A stretch of 64,000 nt of DNA, taken from assembly GCF_001975825.1 (NCBI RefSeq), contig NZ_MTKN01000013.1:1-64000 (forward strand). The letters run 5' to 3'. The notes under the pieces were generated by a model. That model was not told the DNA's origin and searched no databases. It saw only the letters and a program-made list of their open reading frames with translations. Positions within the stretch are counted from its first letter, which is position 1, and every line of letters begins with the position of its first letter. Origin of the DNA: [Flexibacter] sp. ATCC 35208. Its GTDB lineage: Bacteria > Bacteroidota > Bacteroidia > Chitinophagales > Chitinophagaceae. A program made the position numbers and the translations under genes. Below are positions 1-8,500 of this stretch, one piece after another.

Positions 1-83
1 GACTTTTTCAGTGCCCTCGCCTGCTGGTAGCCCCTTTTTGATCTGTATGGTGCGAAGGTTAGTTCTTTAATTTAAGTTAGCCC

Positions 84-357
84 TTCAATGTAGGTTAGCC
101 TTCAATGTAGGGTCCCTTTCAATGCAGGTTAGCCTTTAATGTAGGTTACCTTTCAATGTAGGTTACCTTTCAATGTAGGTCAGCTTTTAATGCAGGTTAG
201 CCTTCAATGTAGGTTACCCTTCAATGTAGGTTACCTTTCAATGCAGGTGACCCTTCAATGTAGGTTCCCTTTCAATGTAGGTTAGCCTTTAATGCAGATT
301 ACCCTTTCAATGCAGATTATCCTCTAATGTAGGTTATCCTCTAATGTAGGTTAGTCC
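84..357. repeat. 17-bp direct tandem repeat array, about 16 units
   Basis: About sixteen contiguous copies of a 17-base unit close to TTCAATGTAGGTTAGCC fill this stretch. A few units are 18 bases, and variation sits mainly at two positions (t/c in aatGt/cAG and the last four bases). There are no spacers, so it is a simple tandem array and not a CRISPR. Degenerate half-units flank it at about 66-83. The array ends at the stop codon of the minus-strand gene at 351-1538: the last codons of that gene are written in the repeat sequence. No reading frame through it looks like a gene. Confidence 0.9.
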
Positions 358-1538
358 TTTAATTTATGGAGGAAGGTGCTGAGTTTAAACAGCAGCTCAT
401 CCTGCAGACCGGCTCTCAGCTTAGCTTCTTCATCGGTAATACCGAGTTTACGCATCCGCTGGTAATAGCCATAGGAGCCTCCAATCAGATCAAGGCATTC
501 CTGGATCTTTTGTTTTACTTCTTCTTCTTTACTCTTCTTTTCAAATTCCTTTTTTGAGAGGATTTTGTGCAGGTAGAACACACTATCTCTTGCTTCTACC
601 CATTGCTGTCCACGCTTGTGCTGGGGTTTATAGACTTCCAGGTAGCAATTGTCCAGTGTGAGTACATCGCCCAGTTCTGTCCGAAGATCGATTACAGGGG
701 GGTGTTGTTTACTCTTTTTCAGCAGACCGCTGATCTGAGCCCCTTTTTCGCCGGCACTGACCAGTACCATGTGCAGGGCAGCCATTTCCATGCTGATGGT
801 GATCTTGGTAAGCCGGCTGCCAGCTTTCAGTTTGCCCATCAGGCTTGGATTGGCATGCTCATCAAATACGATATCTTCCACCAGAATTTTGCTGACCATG
901 CGGTAGTTAGGGGTATAGCCTTCCGTATCAGGGGTTTCCTTTTTAGAAGCTTTTACCTTTTCCTGGCGGCGTACGGACTGCAGGTAATCGTCCATCATGC
1001 GGAGGTCCTGCATGCGGAGGCGATTATACAGCTCGTGATGGGTGTAGTTGACGACATTGTTCAGCGAAAGCAGGTCATCCCATACATCGCCGTGCTGTGC
1101 TTTTTTCAGTTCTTCCAGCACTTCTTCGGCTGGCATATTACGACGGTATAATATTTCCGAGATCAGGAAGATTGAAAAGTCATTGACCGGGTATCCCAGT
1201 TCCGGCAGCAGATCATAGGGGCTGCGTTTTTGATCGGCAGCCTGTTGCAATTGATCGATGTCAGACACGACCGGGGCCAGCAGATATCTGCGGGCTGCCG
1301 CTCTCAGCTTCTTACTCACATAATCCAGCAGCTGATCGCTCAGCTGACGATGACTGGCAAAGTCATGCAATATCTGCACAAAACGCTTTGATGTAGGCAA
1401 GCCGAACTGTAGTAGAATATCATTTTCCATCTCCAGCACAACTGCACCACCGGCCTCTTCCCTGCCGGCCTTCGTCCGCAAATCTGGTTGCTGACAACGC
1501 TGATAGTACTCCTGTAATTTCAGTTTTAGCTTATCCAT
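351..1538 (-). CDS. hypothetical protein, 395 aa, charged and helical
   Basis: I do not recognise this protein. It has no signal peptide or membrane segment, so it is probably cytoplasmic. It is rich in Lys, Glu, Leu and Gln, with a Lys/Glu-rich, probably coiled-coil stretch near residues 330-350 and another charged linker near 195-205. It starts with ATG at 1538 and is the only long frame with a protein-like composition here; the plus-strand frames at 366-557 and 567-1151 are its shadows. It is monocistronic as far as visible. Its stop codon lies inside the edge of the 17-bp repeat array, so the last residues may have been altered when the array expanded. No function is proposed. Confidence 0.75.
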   Translation of the reverse strand: MDKLKLKLQEYYQRCQQPDLRTKAGREEAGGAVVLEMENDILLQFGLPTSKRFVQILHDFASHRQLSDQLLDYVSKKLRAAARRYLLAPVVSDIDQLQQAADQKRSPYDLLPELGYPVNDFSIFLISEILYRRNMPAEEVLEELKKAQHGDVWDDLLSLNNVVNYTHHELYNRLRMQDLRMMDDYLQSVRRQEKVKASKKETPDTEGYTPNYRMVSKILVEDIVFDEHANPSLMGKLKAGSRLTKITISMEMAALHMVLVSAGEKGAQISGLLKKSKQHPPVIDLRTELGDVLTLDNCYLEVYKPQHKRGQQWVEARDSVFYLHKILSKKEFEKKSKEEEVKQKIQECLDLIGGSYGYYQRMRKLGITDEEAKLRAGLQDELLFKLSTFLHKLKD

Positions 1539-1825
1539 ATGTTTTTATCGATTAGGTAAAAATTAATACACATACCTCTCCTGGACCAGTTCGCATGACA
1601 ATGCCATATGACAAATGTCCATGTGCCGGTATTCGGATACAAATAGTTGTTTTACAACGAATTAAATAATGGGAGTAGTATTGTGAATTAAATGGGAGAA
1701 TGCAAATCTAACCTTTTTTGGTATTGGAGCCAAATAAGGAGAACATCGGCCTGACTAAAATTCAAACTACACTACCGAGCACTGGTAATGTAATAGTTTG
1801 AAAATCAATGTTAGATTATAGAAGT
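1539..1825. other. intergenic region, no gene seen
   Basis: About 290 bases upstream of the minus-strand 395-residue gene. It is AT-rich with no open frame of note, no tRNA-like structure and no repeat. It should hold the promoter of the minus-strand gene, but I see no convincing Bacteroidota-type promoter (TTTG and TAnnTTTG boxes). Confidence 0.5.
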
Positions 1826-1957
1826 ATCGAAGAAGCGTCGAAGAAGCATCGAAGAAGCATCGAAGAAGCATCGAAGAAGCATCGAAGAAGCATCGAAGAA
1901 GCATCGAAGAAGCATCGAAGAAGCGTCGAAGAAGCATCGAAGAAGCGTCGAAGTAAG
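1826..1957. repeat. 11-bp direct tandem repeat array, about 12 units
   Basis: Roughly twelve copies of the 11-base unit atcgaagaagc, with g/a alternation at the first base in some units and an extra t in the last. Because 11 is not a multiple of three, three units make an 11-codon period and both strands stay open: 1808-2014 on plus and 1816-2031 on minus read as 11-residue repeats (for example RSIEEASKKHR). I take these frames as by-products of the array and not as genes. Confidence 0.9.
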
Positions 1958-2219
1958 CTTATAGCACGGTCGAAAAACAGTCGAAGAAAGCTACTCAAAA
2001 TATTTTTCGTGTGAGTCTGCTTGTAAAACAAAAAGAATCAACTATTTTGGACACCAGGCGAACTAATATCAATAGCATATAAATTATTTTTTATATTTTG
2101 CCTGCCAGAAGTATTTCCATGCCAATAAGACGAATCATGTGAGACCTATAGAGCGAACAATTTAAGGCGGAATACCACAACAAGATCAGAAACAATTACA
2201 AACAATCTATAAACAGCGC
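1958..2219. other. AT-rich upstream region of the desaturase gene
   Basis: About 260 bases between the 11-bp array and the desaturase start. It is strongly AT-rich, with a tatattttg box near 2091-2099 that resembles the Bacteroidota -7 element but has wrong internal spacing. A TTTG near 2046 is too far away to be its -33 partner. It probably contains the desaturase promoter, which I cannot place. Confidence 0.4.
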
Positions 2220-3206
2220 ATGACTAACAAGCCTACTGATTTTACCTGGAGTACGGATCCAAATCCGCACCATGTGAGAGTTCGACAAATCCTTAAAGAA
2301 CACCCGGAGATGAGGGAACTCGTAGGAAAAAATCCATACACCATATTCCTGATTCTTGGGCTCGTTGGAGCACAGGTCGCCATATCATACTGGGTAAATG
2401 ATCATTCCTGGTGGATGGTATTTGGCGCAGCCTACCTGGTGGGTGCATTTATCAGCCATGCCCTGTGGGTAATGATTCATGAGTCCAGTCACGGTCTTAT
2501 CTTCAAAGGTAAATTACCCAATATGCTGGCTGGTATGATTGCCAACCTGCCACATATCTTCGCCAGCTCCGCCTCTTTCCAGAAATATCACCTGAAGCAC
2601 CACGCTTACCAGGGTGAACATGACCTGGATGCGGATCTGCCTGATTTCTGGGAAGCCCGCCTGGTAAGCAACAACCCACTGAGCAAAATGATGTGGTTCC
2701 TGTTCTTCCCGGTATTCCAGGTAACCCGTACTGCCCGTTTGAACATCGAACTGTTTGACCGTTGGGTGGTATTGAACTGGGTGATTCAGCTGAGTTTTGA
2801 TATAGCTATTATTGCCCTCATCGGTCCCAAGGCTTTTGTGTTTATGCTGGCCAGCTTCTTCTTCTCAGTAGGCTTACATCCGCTGGGCGCACGCTGGATA
2901 CAGGAACACTACCTGACGCTGGATCCTGTACAGGAAACATATAGCTATTATGGTCCGCTGAATAAAGTAGCGTTCAATGTGGGGTATCATAATGAACACC
3001 ATGATTTCCCTTCCATTCCATGGAACAAACTGCCACAGATTAAATCAAAGGCACCGGCTTATTATGATTCATTGCTGTCACATCAGTCATGGTCTAAGCT
3101 GATATGGTTGTTTATTTTCAATCCAAAGCTTTCATTGTATTCAAGAGTGTTGAGGAAGGAGAAAGTGAAGATTGTGAAAGAGAAAGAAGAACAGGTATCT
3201 CTCTAA
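2220..3206 (+). CDS. sphingolipid Delta4-desaturase-like membrane desaturase
   Basis: A 328-residue protein with the layout of the DEGS1/DES1 family: an N-terminal Lipid_DES-like segment (residues about 5-40, DFTW...HVRVRQILKEHPE), hydrophobic stretches at about 45-90 and 180-225, and three histidine boxes, HESSH near residue 87, HLKHH near 124 and NEHHDFP near 258. In this family the boxes bind a di-iron centre that introduces the 4,5-trans double bond of sphingolipids at a membrane. Length matches the eukaryotic enzymes (about 320). The sphingolipid assignment rests on the N-terminal segment and NEHHDFP; a different lipid substrate is possible. The gene stands alone on the plus strand and is followed by a good terminator. 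The C-terminal tail is Lys/Glu-rich. Confidence 0.88.
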   Translation: MTNKPTDFTWSTDPNPHHVRVRQILKEHPEMRELVGKNPYTIFLILGLVGAQVAISYWVNDHSWWMVFGAAYLVGAFISHALWVMIHESSHGLIFKGKLPNMLAGMIANLPHIFASSASFQKYHLKHHAYQGEHDLDADLPDFWEARLVSNNPLSKMMWFLFFPVFQVTRTARLNIELFDRWVVLNWVIQLSFDIAIIALIGPKAFVFMLASFFFSVGLHPLGARWIQEHYLTLDPVQETYSYYGPLNKVAFNVGYHNEHHDFPSIPWNKLPQIKSKAPAYYDSLLSHQSWSKLIWLFIFNPKLSLYSRVLRKEKVKIVKEKEEQVSL

Positions 3207-3225
3207 ATAGAAAAGAGAAATTTAT

Positions 3226-3269
3226 AAAAAAGGGAGTGTATCATACTTTTGATACGCTCCCTTTTTCTT
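3226..3269 (+). terminator. rho-independent terminator after the desaturase gene
   Basis: An inverted repeat begins about 20 bases after the desaturase stop: aaaaagggagtgtatc pairs with gatacgctcccttttt, with one G-U pair and a short loop, followed by a T-run. Confidence 0.8.
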
Positions 3270-3270
3270 G

Positions 3271-3545
3271 AAAATGATATTCATTCACCATTGGTGAATT
3301 CCCTCTTTCATGAATATTTTCTTTGAAAACGGTATTCATCCCCCATTGGTGAATTCCCTCTTTCATGAATGTTTTCTTTGAAAATGGTATTCATCCCCCG
3401 TTGGTGAATTCCCTCTTTCATGAATGTTTTCTTTGAAAATGGTATTCATTCACCATTGGTGAATACCCTCTTTCATGAATGTTTTCTTTGAAAATGGTAT
3501 TCATCCCCCATTGGTGAATGCCCTCTTTCATGAATGTTTTCTTTG
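3271..3545. repeat. 55-bp direct tandem repeat array, 5 units, each with a dyad
   Basis: Five contiguous 55-base units start at 3271, 3326, 3381, 3436 and 3491. They differ by a few substitutions, mainly tcacca/ccccca/ccccgt and the base after gaat. Units one and four contain the perfect dyad ATTCACC-ATT-GGTGAAT; in the other units its left arm has drifted to cccc. Each unit also carries the palindrome ttcatgaa. The array lies just downstream of the desaturase terminator. The minus frame at 3418-3630 is created by it and is not a gene. Confidence 0.92.
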
Positions 3546-3566
3546 GACAAATCTCAGTGTCCCTTT

Positions 3567-3699
3567 TTATTCCTTTACAGCTATCGCATATAAATACCAA
3601 GCCACATGCGGAAACCATTGCTCCGCCCATCTCCAGTCATAATCCGTCCCGGTCGTCGCATACGATAAATTGAACCTCCTCTTCCAAACTTCAGATAAG
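3567..3699 (-). pseudogene. possible C-terminal relic of a minus-strand gene
   Basis: Read on the minus strand, this stretch encodes about 43 residues ending in a stop at 3567-3569. They include a Trp/Tyr-rich segment (TDYDWRWAEQWFPHVAW) and end in AVKE. The composition resembles a real protein C-terminus more than random AT-rich DNA, but no start codon or upstream domain is present and the frame dissolves into AT-rich sequence beyond about 3700. I cannot assign a family with confidence. Orientation and position make it a candidate for the missing C-terminal part of the GH9-like relic at 53047-53665 on the other side of the cluster. Confidence 0.3.
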
Positions 3700-3926
3700 G
3701 TCTTTATAATTAATAAAGTGGTAAGTAAAGAAATATATGAATGAATGATTTTTTCGGTGAATTGCTTTTGGGACTACTGCAGAGATTTCGACTGAATCAC
3801 ATAATATCTTAATAATATATAGCGCTAGAAAAGACTACCGAAATATGTGGTTTTGCATAAACCGACAGATCGTAATTTACAATGGATTCCCACAACCCTC
3901 GGGAAATATTTTCATCCTATTAAGAT
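3700..3926. other. upstream region of the plus-strand biosynthetic operon
   Basis: About 230 bases, AT-rich, presumably holding the promoter of the exporter-FAAL-carbamoyltransferase operon. I see no clear promoter boxes, operator dyad or riboswitch-like structure. Confidence 0.4.
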
Positions 3927-5585
3927 ATGCCTGATCAAAAGAAAAATGATGCTGGTAAAATGAGTGGATTCAAGATCTACGCCAATATGATTCTCCAGCA
4001 TGCTGATATTCCCAAAAAGACGATCATCTTTAATACGATAGTATCTGGACTTGTTAATGCAATTTTATTATCCACACTAAACAGTGCGGCCAATTCAGCC
4101 GGAGAAGGTACCGTAAATATCCGCTACCTGATAGCCTTTGGCGTTGCGTTACTTATATTTTTCATTACTAAAAGGTATATTCTACGGCAGTCTGTTGAGA
4201 TAGTCGAGAACTCTGTATATAACCTCAGATTGCGAATACTGAATAAACTGCGGCAATGCGATTTATCATCCATGGAATCTATCGGGAAGGACCAGATCTT
4301 TACACGTGTTTCCAACGACACCAACTTTATTTCTCAATCGGCGGCAATGATCATCAATGGCTTTCAGGCAGCCATCCTTGTATTCTTTGCATTAATTTAT
4401 ATTGCGATCCTTTCTGTCACCGCTTTCCTCGTTACCATCCTGGTGCTGGTGATAGCGGTCACCTATTATTTCAGAAGACAAAAAGAAGTGAATGAGGCAA
4501 TGATGCTGACCAATAGGAATGAAGCCGCATTCTATGATCATATAGAAAACCTCGTGGAAGGATTTAAGGAAATAAAAATAAGTTCATTAAAAAATGAACA
4601 ATTATATTTTGACATTAAACAAACTGCACTGGAAGGAAAAGATAACAAAGTAAAAAACGGTTTACACTTCGCAGTAGGATTCATGTTTTCCGAAATAGTA
4701 TTTTATTTATTACTGGCATGTGTAGTATTTTTACTCCCGCAATTCCTTACATTGTATGCCGGTACCCTCACCCGCCTTACAGCATCTATCCTGTTCATTA
4801 TAGGACCACTGGAAAATATTGTCACCACTATTCCCCTGTTCATTAAAGCTATCCACGCTACTAAGAACATACAACAACTGGAAAACAAGATTCAATCATT
4901 ACGGAATAATGATACCACTCAAAAGAAACAACCACTCCCTCCTTTTGAGGAGCTGAGGCTGGAGAAAGTTTGTTATGAATATATAGATGAGGAAAATCAA
5001 TCTTCCTTTTCTTTAGGCCCTATTGATCTTGTTTTAAAGAAAGGTGAACTGGTATGTATTGTAGGTGGTAACGGAAGTGGAAAATCAACCATGCTGAAAG
5101 TACTTACCAATCTCTATCATCCCAGCTCCGGCCGGATTCTTTATAATGGAAAAGATATTTCTCTTTATGACAATGAAGAATACAGGTCCGTTTTCTCCGC
5201 TATTTTTACAGATTTCCACCTGTTTCCAAAGATATATGGTGTGAAAGACCTCAATGAAGAAAAAGTAAATGAGTATATCAACCTGATGGCTCTTTCACAT
5301 AAAACACATTTCGAGGGATTAAATTTCAGCAATGTAAGACTATCCACCGGACAGCGCAAACGGCTGGCCTTAATATGTGTGTTGCTGGAAGATAACCCCG
5401 TTATGATCCTGGATGAGGTAACGGCGGACCAGGATCCTGAGTTTAAAAAGTTCTATTACCTTGAAATACTATCCTCCCTGCGTCAAAGAGGGAAGACGGT
5501 TATGATGGTTTCTCATGATGATAAATATGCAGAACAATTCGATAGGATTATAGAAATGGAATATGGTAAAATTATTTCAAAATAG
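3927..5585 (+). CDS. cyclic peptide-type ABC exporter (fused membrane and ATPase domains)
   Basis: A 552-residue half-transporter: about six hydrophobic segments in residues 20-310, then an ATP-binding domain at about 335-550. Walker A GGNGSGKST is near residue 382, the signature LSTGQRKR near 472, Walker B VMILDEVTAD near 493 and the switch His in SHDD near 530. Size and layout fit the SyrD/PvdE-type exporters found in NRPS clusters, which move lipopeptide products or precursors across the inner membrane. It is first in the plus-strand operon, 9 bases before the FAAL-PKS gene. ATG 3927 is used; a second in-frame ATG 33 bases on is also possible. Substrate assignment is from context. Confidence 0.9.
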   Translation: MPDQKKNDAGKMSGFKIYANMILQHADIPKKTIIFNTIVSGLVNAILLSTLNSAANSAGEGTVNIRYLIAFGVALLIFFITKRYILRQSVEIVENSVYNLRLRILNKLRQCDLSSMESIGKDQIFTRVSNDTNFISQSAAMIINGFQAAILVFFALIYIAILSVTAFLVTILVLVIAVTYYFRRQKEVNEAMMLTNRNEAAFYDHIENLVEGFKEIKISSLKNEQLYFDIKQTALEGKDNKVKNGLHFAVGFMFSEIVFYLLLACVVFLLPQFLTLYAGTLTRLTASILFIIGPLENIVTTIPLFIKAIHATKNIQQLENKIQSLRNNDTTQKKQPLPPFEELRLEKVCYEYIDEENQSSFSLGPIDLVLKKGELVCIVGGNGSGKSTMLKVLTNLYHPSSGRILYNGKDISLYDNEEYRSVFSAIFTDFHLFPKIYGVKDLNEEKVNEYINLMALSHKTHFEGLNFSNVRLSTGQRKRLALICVLLEDNPVMILDEVTADQDPEFKKFYYLEILSSLRQRGKTVMMVSHDDKYAEQFDRIIEMEYGKIISK

Positions 5586-5594
5586 TCAATCGAT

Positions 5595-8500
5595 ATGTAT
5601 CAGCACTTTTCTCAATTATCCAATATCAACGAGGTGCTACTGCAGCGTACCCTGTTATCAGACCAGAAAATTGTTTTTGTTTCAGGCACTAAACAGGAGG
5701 AAGTAGTTACGCATCGACAGTTTGTGCAGGAAGCACAGCTTTTACTAGGATATTTTACTGCAAACGGCATTCGTAAAGGAGACGAGCTGATTATCCAGCT
5801 GGAGGATAATAAAAAATATCTTATAGCACTTATCGCCTGCATCCTGGGCGGTATTATTGCCGTTCCACTGGCTACCGGTTCCCAGCACGAACACAAGCAA
5901 AAGATCAGGAATGCCTGGCAGATCATGCACAGACCATTCCTGTTTACCAATAATGCTACAGCTACCAGGCTGGCCCAATATTTTACTGATCATCATGAAG
6001 CAGATAAAATATGGTGGCAGCAAATTCAGCCATCCCTGCTTTTCTGGCCGGATGAATTTGAAGAAACAACAAACACCATAAATACAAATGCGGCACCGGA
6101 TGAAACAGCCTACCTGCAGTTTTCCTCCGGCTCTACGGGTAATCCGAAAGGGGTAATGATGTCTCATTCCAACGTGTTACATAATACAGATGCAATACTG
6201 ACCCTTTCAGGCGGTACGCCGGCTGACCATACAATTATTTGCTGGCTTCCACTTACGCACGACATGGGACTGATAGGCTGTTTTTTCACGGCCATACTGG
6301 GAGGCCTCAATCTTGTAGTAATCCCTACCACATTGTTTATCCGGAATCCCATGATCTGGATGGAAAAAACCCATCAGCACAGGGCAACAATCAGCTATTC
6401 CCCGAATTTCGGTTTTAAATACTTCCTCCAGGAATATAAGGCAAGAGAACACAATCCTGATTGGGATCTCAGTTGTATGAAAGTGATCTATAATGGAGCA
6501 GAACAAATATCCAAACCTATTGTAGATGATTTCGCCGCATCACTGAAAGATCAACACCTCGGTACCGTAATACGACCTTCGTATGGTCTGGCAGAAGCCA
6601 CCCTGATCGTTAGTTCTCACAGACTGCAGGCTCCCATCATTTCTGTATTTGCAAACAGGTTAAGTATAAAAGAAGGCTGTGCCATTGAATTTGTAACGGA
6701 AACAACTGAAAACTCACTGGAAATCGTAGCCTGCGGTAAAGCCGTTAACTATGCAAGCTTCAGGATCTGTGATGAAAAACACCAGGTATTAAGCGATGGA
6801 TGGGTTGGACAGATTGAGTTGAAAGGCCAGGCTATAACAGCGGGTTATTATAAATGCCCCGACGATCAACTGTTTTCGCCTGATGGATGGATAATGACAG
6901 GTGATTCCGGATTTATTCATGATGGAGACCTGTACGTTGTAGGAAGACAAAAAGAAGTTATTATTATTAACGGCCTTAACTATTATCCTTATGATATGGA
7001 ACGGGTACTGGATAGCGAAAACAACCAGGCTTTCCCCATTACCAAAACAGCTGCCGTTGGCGTGCCGGATGAAACAAACAGTGAAGCCCTCGTTATTTTT
7101 GTACAATCCAGGCTACCGGAAGAACAATTCCTTCCCATTGCAGCAGAAGCCAGGAATATTATCCTGCAACATTTCGGATTAATTGTAAAAGATGTAGTGC
7201 AGATAGGCCGTATCCCGAAAACAACCAGTGGTAAACTGCAACGCACTAAACTGGCAGATGAATATATTGCGCAGAAAAAAATACAGCATCATCCACCCGT
7301 TCATAAAAAATATCTGCCACTGCTGAAGGAACTGATATCCGCATTATGCAATATGCCGGATATACAGTATGATCAGCCATTGACAGATCTCGGATTTGAT
7401 TCGTTGAAAAGCACCGAACTGATAAACAGGCTAAACAACATCACCGGGCTTTCACTCAGACCTACCATCGTATTTGAATATACCACCATTTATAAACTGG
7501 CGGAATACCTCGAGAACACTACACAAAACAATATCGTATCCTCACCGGTAAAGCCGGCAACCTTTGAACCGGTTGCTATTATCGGTATGAACGGAATCTT
7601 CCCCGGAAATGCTGATAATCCTGAAAAATTATGGGAGATGCTGATGAATGGCATTGACCCCGTAGCAGAAATACCGGCAGCAAGATGGAATGTGGAGCAG
7701 TTTAAACCCGGGGAACAAAAAGGCCAGGGCAACGTGCTGACCAACCTGGGAAGTTATACCTCCCATCCGGAACTATTTGATGCCGGCTTCTTTGGTATAT
7801 CTCCAAAGGAGGCAGTATCTATGGATCCCCAGCAACGGATGCTACTTGAAACGACTTTCCTTGCCCTGGAAAATGCAGGATATACCCTTCCCGAAATCCG
7901 CAATACAGATACCGGCGTTTTCGTGGGACTGAGTCATAGTGAATATGTACGCGCACATATGTATGCAGACAATCCGGAAAAGATTGATCCCTACTCACTC
8001 ACAGGTACCATGACCAGCACTGCGGCAGGCCGGTTGTCTTATTTCTTTGACCTCAGTGGTCCCGCAATCGTGATCAATACCGCCTGTTCCTCCTCTCTCG
8101 TAGCCGTACATTATGCCTGTCAGAGCCTGCAATCCGGAGATTGTTCAATGGCCCTTGCCGGCGGTGTAAACCTCATCCTCACACCGGAAACCACCATTGC
8201 ACTTTCAGAAATACAGGCATTGGCTGCTGACGGAAGGTGTAAAACATTTGATGCAGATGCTGACGGATACGGACGTGGAGAAGGTTGTGCCATGATTGTA
8301 CTCAAACGGCTGGATAAAGCACTTGAAGATGGTGATACAATATCAGGGATCATCAGAAGCTCTGCTGTGAACCAGGATGGGAAAAGTAACGGCCTTACTG
8401 CTCCTAACGTTGTTGCACAGCGTCAGTTACTCAGCAAAGCCATCCAGACGGCAGGAATCGATCCCGAAGAAGTCCGTTATATCGAAACACATGGCACCGG

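Noticed and set aside
567..1151. Plus-strand frame of 194 codons
   Set aside because: Shadow of the minus-strand 395-residue gene; composition not protein-like.
1808..2031. Overlapping short frames on both strands with 11-residue repeats
   Set aside because: They are created by an 11-bp tandem array that keeps all phases open; no start context and no domain.
84..3545. Repeat arrays as possible CRISPRs
   Set aside because: Units are contiguous with no spacers, and no cas genes are present.
3418..3630. Minus-strand frame of 70 codons
   Set aside because: Most of it is the 55-bp repeat array read in one phase; the neighbouring relic uses another phase.
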